Source: Dendrolimus kikuchii
Taxonomy: Eukaryota > Arthropoda > Insecta > Lepidoptera > Lasiocampidae
DNA: 64,000 bases
Reading direction: 5' to 3'
Assembly (NCBI GenBank): GCA_019925095.2
Contig: CM034389.1
Location: forward strand, 25,346,935-25,410,934
Positions within the stretch are counted from its first letter, which is position 1. Each line of letters opens with the position of its first letter. Position numbers and translations under genes: made by a program. The notes under the pieces are model-generated. The model made no database searches and was not told the origin of the DNA. It saw only the letters and a list, made by a program, of their open reading frames with translations. This document shows, in pieces, positions 53,935 to 64,000 of this stretch.

Positions 53935-54436
53935 CAGTGTAAACTCTATATAACGACACTGAAGGGACTGTGACTTTTATGGCGTTATAGAGAGTTGTGG
54001 TTAAATGGAGAGAAGTCTGTTATTTTTGTCTGACGTCTTTTGCTGCACCAGTAATTTTGTGGTATTTTTTTTTTACTTATTCATATCTGGCAATATTGAG
54101 GCATCTTGGTGATAAAGGAAGTACTTAGAAATTTCGGTATTTCGGAATTTCTTAGAAATTTCTATATGCATGATGCTGACAGTCGAATTTATAACGGGCT
54201 AGGATAATAAAGCAATAACAATAAAAGAGGGTACACAGCTGCACGGTTTTTACTAATTTTGGCAACTTAAAAGGTACTTTTTATTACTTAATTGTTGTCG
54301 TTGTTGAGAATGGGTGTAATGCTATTTAGAGTGTATCATTGTATGGAAGACAAGCTAAACCAATCAAAGCCAAGTAATTTGTACACTTAAGGGAGTTTGT
54401 CGTTAAATCGAGTGACGGTACATAGAGTTTACACTG
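53935..54436. mobile_element. Pogo/Tigger-like MITE, 502 bp
   Basis: CAGTGTAAACTCTATATAACG at the left and, reverse-complemented, CAGTGTAAACTCTATGTACCG at the right, each flanked by TA. CAGT-type ends with a TA duplication fit the pogo branch of Tc1/mariner. Interior AT-rich, no transposase. Confidence 0.85.
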
Positions 54437-54621
54437 TATATAAAAACATATCTTTAGTATACATATATGATATAAACAAATATGTATGTATTTAATTTAT
54501 AAAGTAATTTAAGTATGTGTATTTAATTTACAAATTATGTAGTTTAAGTATGTTTATTTATGATATACCTACTTAATGATCTGGACCACCTACATCGCCA
54601 GATTAGGTTAAATTATTCCTT

Positions 54622-55085
54622 AAGTTAGGTTGCCTGGAAGAGATTGCCTTAAGCGATAAGGCCGCCTATTGTTTCTACCATGACAATATTGTAATTGTGT
54701 ATTTTTGATATTGTATATTTGGTAAGGAAGGTGGAAGGTAAGGATAGGAATGCTCCGGTGGTTCGGGCATGTGGAAAGAATGCATGATGAAAGAATGACT
54801 AAACAGATATACAATGCAAAAGTGGATGGATGCAGAAGTCGTGGAAGGCCACGACACACCTTCCATGATCAAATTCATCGTGTACTAGCAGAGGGTGATG
54901 TCAGGAGCCTTAAGAACAGACGAGTGTGCATGACAAGAGTTATGAATGTCAAAGAAGCAAGTGAGGTGTGTAAGAATGGGCCTAAATGGCGCTCTGTTGT
55001 TCGTGCCTACCCCGCAAGGAAACTGGCGTGAAGTTATGTATGTATGTATGTATATTTGGTGAGCAATAAAGTGTTATCTATCTAT
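54622..55085 (+). mobile_element. J retroposon split by an RTE-tail
   Basis: GGTTGCCTGGAAGAGATTGC, AAGCGATAAGGCCGCC before the insertion; GAGCAATAAAGTGTTATC and a (TATC)n tail after it (55061-55085). Confidence 0.88.
54724..55049 (+). mobile_element. RTE-tail nested in J
   Basis: TSD GTATATTTGGT, 11 bp (54713-54723, 55050-55060). An uninterrupted 93-codon frame from MLRWFGHVERMHDERMTKQI to AYPARKLA. Confidence 0.94.
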
Positions 55086-55564
55086 CTATATATGATATAA
55101 TTGGTATGATTAAAAAATAACATACATGATTTAAGCAGATTGAGTTGCGTCGAAACACCGCAACAGGTCTGATTGTTTGGTGGGGTCGACGACCTACGAC
55201 TGCTCCCGCCGAAACGACGATGGCCGCAACGTCGGATGGCGCCAAAACATTTTATAGCCTCCAGTGGCTGCAATGACATAGATAACATCAATTTATAACC
55301 GAACATTGGCAGATGTTTAAATTCGTATATATCAGGTTCAATAAAAATGATATGTTAAATATAAAGGAGACGCAGACTTTTGGGGCAAAGAAATGTAATG
55401 AGTTGAGATCTGACTTAAAAAAAAAGCGTTATATTTTTCTATTATAAAATGGATCACATCAGCCCTAAATCCTATCTGGAAGACGAGAAATCTTAAAAAT
55501 AAGGTCACAAATAAAATAATTTGTCTATTACCATAATCGATTTATATAAATGAATTTCACCAAT
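55086..55564. other. No feature seen
   Basis: GGTCGACGACCTACGAC...GCCGAAACGACGATGGCCGC (55186-55225) is a G+C-rich patch; nothing else. Confidence 0.35.
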
Positions 55565-55578
55565 TAATAATATGAAAA

Positions 55579-55700
55579 AAGAGTTATCAATGTCAAAGAA
55601 GCAAGTGATGTGTGTAAGCCTAAGAATAAGCCTAAATGGCGCTCTGTTGTTCGTGCCTACCCCGCAAGGGAACTGGCGTGAAGTTATGTATGTATGTATG
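55579..55700 (+). mobile_element. RTE-tail, 122 bp
   Basis: TSD TAATAATATGAAAA, 14 bp (55565-55578, 55701-55714). A local AAGCCTAAG duplication shifts the frame. Confidence 0.93.
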
Positions 55701-55714
55701 TAATAATATGAAAA

Positions 55715-56081
55715 CACTTGCACCACACGATTAATTCATTCAAAATAAAGCCATACAATTATAAAAATCATTATCATAATAAAAATAAATCTTAAAATCA
55801 CTCTCATATTTTTACAATCTGAGCCCAAGAACGTATGAAAGCGTATCAGATTCATTCAATGTCATTGAATACCGACGTGGCCTTGCAGTTCTGTGCCTTT
55901 CAACCAAATTTATTCAATTTCGTTGATCCTTCTAATATCAGCATTAGGTCGCTGCTGTACAGAATGGTGTCCTCTCTCGTCTTCTTCCTAAATTAACGGC
56001 TTTTTATCAATTCAATATTTTATTTACATAATTTCAAACATTTTTTTCCCTTTATTTTTATAGAGTTTAATGAATTAGAAA
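55715..56081. other. No feature seen
   Basis: Nothing recognised. Confidence 0.35.
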
Positions 56082-56265
56082 TCTATAAATATTATAAACA
56101 CGAAAGTTTGTAAGAATGCTAAAACTACAGAATGGATATTGATGAAACTTTACAATAACACATCAGAATAACTCATAGGCTATAATTTATAAAGCTACAG
56201 TGTGAATTATTCAAAATATAACGATTTTCCATCACCACGCGGGTGAAACCGCGGGGCGCAGCTAG
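56082..56265 (+). mobile_element. Non-autonomous Helitron, 184 bp
   Basis: A|TCTATAAATATTATAAACACG to CGCGGGTGAAACCGCG hairpin and GGGCGCAGCTAG|T. Related to 47301-47516. A SINE starts immediately 3' of it. Confidence 0.87.
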
Positions 56266-56267
56266 TA

Positions 56268-56575
56268 TATAATAATAATAATAAGAGCCCATAAATTTCC
56301 CACTGCTGGGCTCGGGCCTCCCATTATAGGGGAACGGACAGTATACCCGCCACGCTTGTCCAAGGCAGCTTGGCAGTTTTGATACATCGGTTATCTCGAT
56401 GTGCAGGTTTCATCACAATGTTTTCTTTCACCGTTGTTAGCACGTGATAATTGTAACAATATTAGGTCGAAAAACTGCCTAAGAGTTGCTAGCGTTAGGA
56501 TTCGAACCCGCGCCCTTTAAGCTTGGGACGCGTTCGCTAGCCAGCGCTACCACGTAGTCGTGGTAGCGTTTGGTA
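56268..56575 (-). mobile_element. tRNA-derived SINE W, copy 1
   Basis: Minus strand: TGGTAGCGCTGGCTAGCG (A-box region), GGTTCGAATCC (B box), a body with TAACAACGGTGAAAG, and a 3' end CCCAGCAGTGGG...TTATGGGCTC followed by a TTA-repeat tail. The CAGCAGTGGGA...TTATAGGCT 3' end resembles lepidopteran RTE tails, so an RTE enzyme is the likely mobiliser. At its head CGCTACCACG...CGTGGTAGCG forms a palindrome. Confidence 0.88.
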
Positions 56576-56771
56576 GTCCAAACAAGGCTGTATTGTTTTG
56601 TACCAAATCCCCTTACTCAGTGATCTCACGTTCAAAGTACTCTTTCCAAAGTTCTTTACATTTATCTTTTACTAGGGTCAGAAGATCAATGGAATAGCTA
56701 TTAATTGCTTGATTTGATTTGATTTGAGATCCTTATAAGGTAAAGTGATTTTTTACAAAGTCATACAACTG
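56576..56771. other. No feature seen
   Basis: Spacer. Confidence 0.3.
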
Positions 56772-57052
56772 TTTTTTTATTTTTTTATTGCAGGAGCTCA
56801 GCAGACAGGCAGACGGCCCACTTGATGGAAAGTGGTTACCATCGCCTATGGACATTTGCAACATCAAAGGTGCTACAAATGCGCTGCTGCTCTCTTAAGG
56901 GAGACTGGAACCTGATCACTAATGCCGGAACACAACTCAAGGTTGTTATGGCGACATACTTTAGACCAGGGGTGGTAGCCATCCAGTCGGGCAAATGCCC
57001 TACCACCTGGCTGTGGGTTGTTAAGTCGCCTCTTACGGTTCCTGCACGGATA
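56772..57052 (-). mobile_element. P retroposon, subfamily 1, internal deletion
   Basis: About 40 bp between CGCCTCTTAC and GGTTCCTGCACGGA (57037-57040) are missing; otherwise full-length. Confidence 0.92.
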
Positions 57053-57943
57053 AATGTTTAATAACAACTAACTTGTATTTTAATATAATAATACCCAGTA
57101 GAGCACAACTTGAAACTCCTAAAGCTTTTTATATGAAATCCAGAAGAGTCCTCCAAGAAAGTTCGAATAAATCGAGTTTCCATCCCCAAATTACATTATA
57201 CATACAAACACGTCGTTAAAAAGATACATAAGCTTATGTACTTACATACCCACTTATGTATAGCTCAGTCCATGGGGTATCTCAGAAGACCGCATTCCAA
57301 GCGCCCCACGCGACCAGCCCCCCTCGCCTTGCACCCCCTTACCTCATGCACCAACATGTTACACGTACAAATATTTATTTACAAACCAATAAACTTAGGC
57401 TAGTTTCTAATGTCTTAGTTGTTAAAGTTGAAAATGGAATATTCTGAAGATTTGTCAACTGCACATATAATTTGGTAACCAATCTTCTTTTTCCTCCGAT
57501 CAAAACTTTTAATATTTCAATGGTATAGTATATAAGGTTCAAAATTGAATAACATGTATAACTTACGATAATAAACCGATCTGGTTCTATGACCGATCGC
57601 AGTCGTTTTTTTAACCGCACCGGCGGCAAAACCACGGAAAGGATTAATTTGAAGCAAATAAAGCGTTGTGTGAAATGTTGGCTTTAAAACATTGAAATTT
57701 AATTGAAAGTTTTATACAGTTCTTCCCATAAACATATAAGAATCCCCCAATTTATATCTCATAAATCTCCTTGCTTTTTTGCATTTACATGTTGTTAGTT
57801 CACAAAGTGCTATCTGCGACTAATCACACATTCCTGACCAGACATAATCAAACCCGTACGTAGCCTCTACGTTCCAAAAAACTAAACCAAGCTACACTAT
57901 CAATCACTATCTATGCGAATAACCTGTACAGTAAAACATCTAA
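57053..57943. other. No gene seen
   Basis: A C-rich patch at 57298-57355 has no sustained frame. No repeat recognised. Confidence 0.4.
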
Positions 57944-58185
57944 TAATAATTCAAATTCAAATTCAAATTCAAATTCATTTATTTTATAAACTTATTTCTA
58001 GGCCTTATATAATTACATCTAAAACTTATATAGTAGTTAAAATTAAGGCTACAAATTATTTTTGGCGGCGGTTGCTGCACTAGACTCTAGGTCTGTATCG
58101 CGGCACCCAACACAATTTTATTATAGAAACTTAAATATAATTGATTTATTAATTAATTAACCTAAAACTATGAGTGCGTGTGGTA
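57944..58185 (-). mobile_element. LINE 3' end with (TTTGAA)n tail
   Basis: The plus strand shows (TTCAAA)4-5 followed by TTCATTTATTTTATAAAC, CTAGGTCTGTATCGCGGCACC, then the TG tract. On the minus strand this is a LINE 3' end. CTAGGTC..CTGTATC.CGG and the adjoining TG microsatellite also occur at 7447-7715. Confidence 0.75.
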
Positions 58186-58370
<185 letters not shown>

Positions 58371-58589
58371 CCCTAGTGTTGTGGTCAGTTTAGTATTGTG
58401 CTTTCTGTGTCACTGTAATTTAATGTTTTTAACCATTTACTAACTTGGTGTTTAAACTTTGGTGCTGACATTTCTTTGGCGGAGGGTGTGTTTTGGCATA
58501 CTTTATTATAAATGGATATATGGATATGGATATATTACTAACATTGATTGTGGAAATGGAGTAGAATATGTCTGAGTCATATTTTTAAA

Positions 58590-58790
58590 ATCGCTAGGTT
58601 CCTGGTCGAAGGGGAAGGCCCAAGAAATGCTGGCTTGACGTTTTCAAGGATTACATGCGCACCAATGATCAAAAATAGATAGTCGGGGGATGCTCAAGAC
58701 CGCGCAAAGTGGAGTAGCAAAAATAGGAAAGCGGACCCTGGGCGTTGGAGTGAAAGCTCCGAATGCAACCGGTATTTAACGCCCGTCATA
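58590..58790 (+). pseudogene. Non-LTR retrotransposon ORF C-terminal scrap
   Basis: Encodes VPGRRGRPKKCWLDVFKDYM, RTNDQ, stop, and later frames matching a W..RTRKADP-type end (GGAAAGCGGACCCTGGG). RGRPK..WLDV..D is the C-terminal pattern of several LINE reverse transcriptases. In-frame stops show it is dead. Confidence 0.65.
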
Positions 58791-58984
58791 CTTCTGAAAT
58801 AACATGATGGAAATAATTTTAGTTACTAGTTAAAACAATTAGACGTTATTTGAAATACGCTATAGGTATGACGTCATAATGTGCAACGCTCGTGCAAAAT
58901 TTAGGTGGCTTCAGCATTATCTAAAATGATAAGGAGTATCTCAATCGATTCTATCCTATTGGTAGCAATACCTCAAGACCCTGT

Positions 58985-59260
58985 ATTTTCTAATCAGAGC
59001 AACCCGATTAAGGGCCATCAGCCGCGCATAGAGGAGACAGTGTGTGGGATTCCGCAGGTCAGGGTGGCACTAGCAGCTCTAGCCATAACTAAAGATGCTA
59101 TTGCCACACTAGTTAGGGATACCCACTAAAACCCCTCGGAATTCCGTTCTTCACTTTAATGCCAGGGCTACGGCTGAATGGCCTAGCCTAGCCTCTCCGA
59201 TGGCCCTGGCAAGCGGTGGCCTATCGGCCTCGTCAACTAGCGGGGAACTATTTTATTAAT
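58985..59260 (-). mobile_element. GC-rich retroposon family G, copy 2 (diverged)
   Basis: Its reverse complement shares GTGCCACC.TGACCTG and CGAATCCCACACAC-like blocks and GGGTATCCCTAACTA with 53261-53573. Confidence 0.7.
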
Positions 59261-59785
59261 GGTCCTAGAGTCCGTAAACTAATGATCGGTTCCTATATTT
59301 TACTATTCATTTAATTGCCCTACCATCTGTTGAATTTTGACATTACTTGTATGGAACTTATGTCAAATTTTAACCGATAGTACGGCAAATTAACCTGTAG
59401 GATATGAGAACCGGCCCTAAAAGTTTATATGTAGACGTTGAGCTAATTAATGCTCATAATTACTTTGCAATAAATCTTTACCTGATATTGCTAGTAGACA
59501 AATTAATTAGTCTGGTCTCTTCAAAGTACATTTGCACTACCCAAACAATCTGTAAAATACTTCAAAACTATTTTCAACTGGAGAATAATAAAGAGGAACT
59601 ATATCCAAGATCTCGTTTCAGATAGAACATTATAATTATAGTATCTATGCTAAGAATGCGCATTTGCAGGTTTTAAAGCATAAAAATAACACGCCGGAAA
59701 CATCTTGTGTTGCCATAAAGCGATCTAGATTACGCTTCTAACGAAGCTAGGACTTTATATCTGACTGCACTTGCTTATATTTCGT
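59261..59785. other. No feature seen
   Basis: Nothing recognised. Confidence 0.35.
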
Positions 59786-59799
59786 AACTTTGTCCCGTA

Positions 59800-60124
59800 A
59801 CACACATGGCCCTAGATAGGACTATATATAAGTATAGATATAAGGCCCACACTGCACATGCACTTCCTCACAACACCAGCATGTAACAGATACACTCTAC
59901 ATTAGTATAAGTTTAGTATTAAAAATAGGATAAATTAATATAATAAGTTAATCTTAAGGTACACCATAGCATATAAATCACTAAATTAATGTCACACACA
60001 GTAACAAAAATAAACAATAAGTGTGTATGGACTCTTAAAAATTTTCGTAGAAATTAAGTAGTAAAAAAAGGTACGGAACTCGAGTCCGTAGAGATGTTAA
60101 TAACAATAATAAAAAAATTAAAAA
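59800..60124 (+). mobile_element. Retroposon family T, copy 2 (longer)
   Basis: TSD AACTTTGTCCCGTA, 14 bp (59786-59799, 60125-60138). Contains ACCAGCATGTAACAGATAC and GGTACGGAACTCGAGTCCG, with tail AATAACAATAATAAAAAAA. It extends about 70 bp further 5' than copy 1. Confidence 0.9.
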
Positions 60125-60138
60125 AACTTTGTCCCGTA

Positions 60139-60381
60139 GAAACTGTCCTGTTTTGCCGTACGGAATGTATGCTATGTTCTCCTTAGTTAACAAAGTATAT
60201 GTAAACAAACAAATATAGTGACAATTCCGTTCCGAAGACTAAGATGTCATGTGTCAACAATGGCGGATACAGAAAAAAACTCAAAGAGGGGGCGCTAAAA
60301 GATAGTTGAACTACCTTTACTTCTATCGTATTAAAAAAAATGAAATCACATGCAAAGTTTAAAAAAGTTGTAATAAAACTG
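60139..60381. other. No feature seen
   Basis: Spacer; nothing recognised. Confidence 0.3.
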
Positions 60382-60389
60382 ATTATAAA

Positions 60390-61008
60390 CTTTTTTCTTT
60401 TTTTTATTGCAGGAGTTTAGCAGACAAGCAGACGGCCCACTTGATGGAAAGCGGTTACCATCCCCTTTGGACATTATATATGCTCTCTTACGAGAGACTG
60501 GAACCTGGTCACTAATATAATATATATATATATAATAATAGCAGCCCATAAATGTCCCACTGCTGGGCTCGGGCCTCCCGCTATAGGGGAACGGACAGTA
60601 TACCCGCCACGCTTGTCCAAGGCGGCTTGGCAGGTTTGACACATCGGTTATCTCGATGTGCAGGTTGCATCACGATGTTTTCCTTCACCGTTATTAGCAC
60701 GTGGTAATCGTAACAATATGCAGATTAAGGTCAGAAAACTGCCTAAGCGGTGCATGCGTTCCGGCCAGGATCGAACCCGCGCCCTTTGGGCCTGGGACGC
60801 GTGCGCTAGCCATTACGCTACCACGACTTCATGACTGGTCACTAATGCCAGAACACAACTCAAGGTTGATATGACGGCATGTTTAAAACTAGGGGTGGTA
60901 GCCATCCAGTCGGGCAAATACCTGGACGTGGGTTGATTTGTCGCCTCTTACGACAGGCCGCCCGGCCGCAGGAAATTGTATTCTTCCTCCGTTCCTTCAC
61001 GGATAAAA
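60390..61008 (-). mobile_element. P retroposon split by a SINE
   Basis: Minus-strand P from ATCCGTGAAGGAACGG (61003) to TCCTGCAATAAAAAAAAG (60403), with probable 8 bp TSD ATTATAAA (60382-60389, 61009-61016). The middle is interrupted at 60517-60834. Confidence 0.9.
60517..60834 (-). mobile_element. tRNA-derived SINE W, copy 2, nested in P
   Basis: TSD CTGGTCACTAAT, 12 bp (60505-60516, 60835-60846), duplicated from P itself. The tRNA-like head carries GGTTCGATCC and GTAGCGTAATGGCTAGCGCA; the tail is ATTATTATATATATATA. Confidence 0.95.
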
Positions 61009-61016
61009 ATTATAAA

Positions 61017-61373
61017 AGACAATGCCATCTTATGATATTAAAAAGTTACAATTGTGGTTCTCTTCCTTAAATAATGAATTCTAAGGGCCTATTCTTCCTG
61101 GCAAATTAGTTAATTACATCGTCGATAGGACAATCAATGTCAGCGTGAGTGTTCTACAAAGCTAAGCCATTAAGTCGGCCCTCCTTCATTGTCTTCAGCC
61201 ATGTTTTTATACGTCGCATTGTTGAAAATCTTCTTAACTCGCCTCAGTCGAGTCGACTTACGTAATAAACGAACGAATAGCCTGGAGGCTGACTGGCAGA
61301 TGACAATGCGGGCGGCCCCGCAAGGTCCCGCCCTTACGGGGCTGCCCGCCCCCCATATGTATCCGCCGTTGCA
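61017..61373. other. No gene; strong GC hairpin
   Basis: CGGGCGGCCCCG (61309-61320) and CGGGGCTGCCCG (61337-61348) form a 12 bp stem with one mismatch and a 16 nt loop. The surrounding CTGGAGGCTGACTGGCAGATG may belong to an unrecognised TE. Confidence 0.5.
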
Positions 61374-61560
61374 TGTCAATGAGTATTGTTAAAGTTTTAT
61401 TTAGCCTATAACAAATACTCATTGACATTTGACATATTTGTCTTTCATGATCACGCCTAGTGAAAAGGGGCCGAAACGTCGGAATAATAAAAATCAAATC
61501 AAATACCCCGCTTAAAGCCGTTACTTTTATTATGTATACTAGTCGCCAAAACTTAACGAA
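61374..61560 (-). mobile_element. E element fragment with a core palindrome
   Basis: TGTCAATGAGTATTGTT and AACAAATACTCATTGACA form an inverted pair (61374-61426), so core Y is folded back on itself. Then come the inner arm TGATCACGCCTAGTGAAAAG and the R end ACTAGTCGCCAAAACTTAAC. Arrangement A. Confidence 0.75.
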
Positions 61561-61710
61561 ACATTGCAATTCAGTTTATTCAGCTTTGCTCGCTGTTCAT
61601 CTCCTTTTTATTAAAAGTATACTATTGTAAACAATAATAATCGGCAGATAAACACACACATCCCCAAGCTAAACATGTTACGCTTGTATTATGGATAATA
61701 TATATATATA

Positions 61711-61968
61711 CATACATACACACATAACTTCACGCCAGTTCCCTTGCGGGGTAGGCACGAACAACAGAGTGCCATTTAGGCTTATTCTTACACACCTCAC
61801 TTGCCTCTTTGACATTCATAACTCTTGTCATGCAAGCTCGTCTGTTCTTAAGGCTCCTGACATCACCTTCTGCTAGTATACGATCAATTTGATCATGGAA
61901 GGTGTGTCGTGGCCTTCCACGACTTCTGCATCCATCCACTTTTGCATTGTATATCTGTTTAGTCATAT
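61711..61968 (-). mobile_element. RTE-tail, 258 bp, WHS subfamily
   Basis: A 78-codon open frame TKQIYNAKVDGCRSRGRPR to AYPARELA with WHSVVRAY. Its 5' end is within a few bases of the copies at 23872 and 44292. TATATA flanks hide the TSD. Confidence 0.92.
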
Positions 61969-62368
61969 ATATATAGACATTATTGTAAATAGAGGTATTT
62001 TAGTAGGTTCGAATAATGGCCTAATAGAATACCCTGCTTAACTGTTGAGTTTTTCAGAATAAATGTGCATATTTGTAAATAACACCATACGCTAAGAATG
62101 AAAAAATCGTTGTAAGAAAATCTGTATAACGATATTGCGGGTATATGAAAGAAACCCACTGATCCGCCTTAGATAAGAATGACGGGTATACCATCCATTC
62201 TAATGAAATAAGGATGCCCGATAGTAGGATATTTATGGTCAAACTTTATGATAACTAGTTAGTTTTTTCTCGACTTATTAACGTACAAATTATTTACTGA
62301 CTGAACTATAGTTATATTTAGTTCAATAACAATAATAAATATAATAAACTGATAAGGAAAACCTAAAT
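61969..62368. other. No feature seen
   Basis: AT-rich; nothing recognised. Confidence 0.35.
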
Positions 62369-62372
62369 ATAT

Positions 62373-62789
62373 TGTTACGAGTGTGGGACTCGAATTAAAA
62401 TGCCGTTGGAATTACTATAGAATTTATTATAACTATACAAACACGTATAACACAGATACAAATATAACTGGACACAACGAGTACAAACTGCACGATTCAA
62501 TAACGAATGTACACGTCTTGCTTTGATCGTGGTTCTCGCTAGACTGCCGATCTCTCCATTGGGCCATTGCTGCCAGTATGGCTGCCAGCCCGCATAGATC
62601 GGATTTCTTAGAATCAGTTCGACGCACCTGCCAAATGATTGCCATAAAAGATGATAATACACAATGGACTGTTTTTCTAATTACGAATATTACAAACACA
62701 AAGTAAACAAAAGAAGTCCAAGTGCGAGAAGGTATTAAACTGCGCTTTATGGCAGGCAGGTGTGCATTCACCTTTGTCGGCATGTAACA
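62373..62789 (-). mobile_element. Solo LTR, family V copy 3
   Basis: Plus strand TGTTACGAGTGTGGGAC to TTGTCGGCATGTAACA, 417 bp, TSD ATAT (62369-62372, 62790-62793). Its right part resembles the start of copy 1 (GCAGGCAGGTGTGCATTCACC) more than copies 2 and 4. Confidence 0.9.
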
Positions 62790-62793
62790 ATAT

Positions 62794-63113
62794 ATACAGT
62801 TAAACATAAAAAATATGACTGGTTAGCAATGAAAATGAAAAAGCATACCGTATGATGTGACTACACCGCTGTTGAAAAAATCTCTAACTAGCGATGTATT
62901 TATTTTCTTATTATAATTTGTATTTTTAATTTTGCAATCGTACGGCATATTTTGAAACAAAAGCCTGTTCCCGATGGGGTTTGAGTTGCTGTTGAAAGCC
63001 ACCAAGCGCAGGAGATAATATACGTACGAATAAAAAACGTAAGCGCCAATAAAATCATGGCGCTTTTGGCATTTTGGTCGCTAGTAAATTTATAGAGACA
63101 CTACTAATAATAT
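62794..63113. other. Spacer with a 55 bp direct repeat
   Basis: CGTAAGCGCCAATAAAATCA...TGGCGCTTTTGGC...TTTTGGTCGCTA (63039-63086) recurs as CGTAAACGCCAATGAATGCA...TGGCGCTTTCGAC...TTTTGATCGCTA on the other side of the next LTR (63620-63667). GCGCCA...TGGCGC can pair. Confidence 0.7.
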
Positions 63114-63601
63114 TGTTACGAGTTATGGACTCGAATTAAAAAAATCCGTTGGAATTATTATAGAATTTATTAGAACTATACAAACACATATAACACAGGT
63201 ACAAATATAACTGGACGCAACCAGTACAAACGTGATGCACGATTCAATAACACGCGCAAAGTCCGTCACTATATAGCTTATCGAATGTACACACGTCTTG
63301 CTCATATCGTAATCATCGCTTTACTGCCTCCTCTCTCCATCATGCCGTCATTTTATACTTCATAAATATAAGTGTGCCAGCCCGTATCATCAACTTAATT
63401 TCCTAGAAATCGTAATCCGCACACCTGACTAATTATGCTTACAAACGGCCATAAACGAGTACAATAGGCTGTTCTCCACAATAACCAATAAATAAGTAAA
63501 CAAAAGAAGACAATCATAAAGGTATTACAATTGGTTCAAATGCCGACAGGTAATAGCGTGCTTCGTGGAATTTATGTTTGTCGGGGGGCTAAGCTGTAAT
63601 A
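63114..63601 (-). mobile_element. Solo LTR, family V copy 4
   Basis: Plus strand TGTTACGAGTTATGG to GGGGGCTAAGCTGTAAT, ~488 bp. ATAT precedes it; the right end is worn, so the TSD is not verifiable. Confidence 0.85.
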
Positions 63602-64000
63602 AAATGTTTGAACAGAACGCGTAAACGCCAATGAATGCATGGCGCTTTCGACCTTTTGATCGCTAATCGCTAATTTCTTAAGGGTAGGCTATGGGGAATC
63701 AAGTTGTATGAAGTTCACGCCACTGCTGGTTCGTTAATTCCTAAATCCATATAGATGGAAAAAACAAACATACAAAATCACTTTCACGTTTGTATATTAA
63801 TATAGACAACGGTATAACCCGGTAAAATGTCTCGAACACGCCTAAGCCATAGCTTCGAGTCTAGGTAATATTTATTCCATTCTATTCGTACCTAGGAGAC
63901 TCGATTAGCCGGCCATTGAACCCGTGTGAGCACGACAAAGCAATTTGTTACACACCGCGACTTGCATCCATCTATACCAAAATATATTACGGGGGAGCCG
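63602..64000. other. Second half of the direct repeat, then unassigned
   Basis: 63620-63667 is the partner of 63039-63086. AACAAACATACAAAATCACTTTCACG (63764-63790) looks like a TE end. No gene is visible to the window edge. Confidence 0.4.

Noticed and set aside
56490..56560. tRNA-like sequence on the minus strand (also at 60760-60830)
   Set aside because: Heads of W SINEs with a shared non-tRNA body and tail.
62375..62807. 95- and 124-codon minus-strand frames
   Set aside because: Both lie in a solo LTR and overlap in different frames.

Overview
This window reads as nuclear DNA of a moth or butterfly (Lepidoptera) packed with transposable elements (TEs). Base composition is AT-rich. I found no host protein-coding gene, rRNA, functional tRNA or CRISPR array. 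The insect, and specifically lepidopteran, assignment is inference: it rests on tRNA-derived SINEs with RTE-like tails, short Helitrons ending in CTAG, LINE 3' ends with (TTTGAA)n tails, a mariner, and CCTAA telomere-type motifs. Open reading frames are short, and the longest belong to retrotransposons or to a broken mariner transposase.

Family labels used here are local. 'RTE-tail' is 14 short 3' pieces of one RTE-like LINE, each ending in a TATG-repeat tail; 12 have clear target-site duplications (TSDs) of 8-14 bp. 'P' is about 18 copies of a ~300 bp A-tailed SINE-like retroposon. 'Q' is a LINE 3' end whose last ~90 bp match P. 'E' is an inverted-repeat element of about 450-550 bp flanked by 12-13 bp TSDs, found in two internal arrangements. 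'J', 'K', 'L', 'T', 'U', 'G', 'W' and 'Z' are further repeat families. There are also about ten Helitron-like copies, five solo LTRs, several MITEs with terminal inverted repeats (TIRs) and one full-length mariner.

Layout. 1-9 kb: tandem duplications, an inverted pair of Helitrons, retroposons U and T, a G+C-rich island near 1.6 kb, and a LINE 3' end with a GT microsatellite. 9-19 kb: SINE, K, E, RTE-tail and P copies, two tail-to-tail Helitrons around a near-perfect hairpin, and a 626 bp GC-rich insertion. 19-33 kb: LINE ORF2 C-terminal remnants, a solo LTR, MITEs, many P and RTE-tail copies, an intact E copy and a jockey-like fragment. 33-47 kb: a 696 bp MITE, the mariner, a possible host exon near 38.4 kb, and a cluster of E copies, one with an RTE-tail nested inside. 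47-64 kb: Helitrons, L, four solo LTRs of one family, a pogo-like MITE, W SINEs and a long TG microsatellite.

The elements do not form a pathway. They form layered insertions: RTE-tail in E, RTE-tail in J, W in P, P in L, E in Z, and a GC-rich retroposon in J. Several have a second, uninterrupted copy elsewhere in the window that serves as an empty-site reference. The window could be intergenic heterochromatin or an intron of a large gene. The G+C-rich island at 38.34-38.47 kb, ending in a consensus-like splice donor, is the best host-exon candidate.
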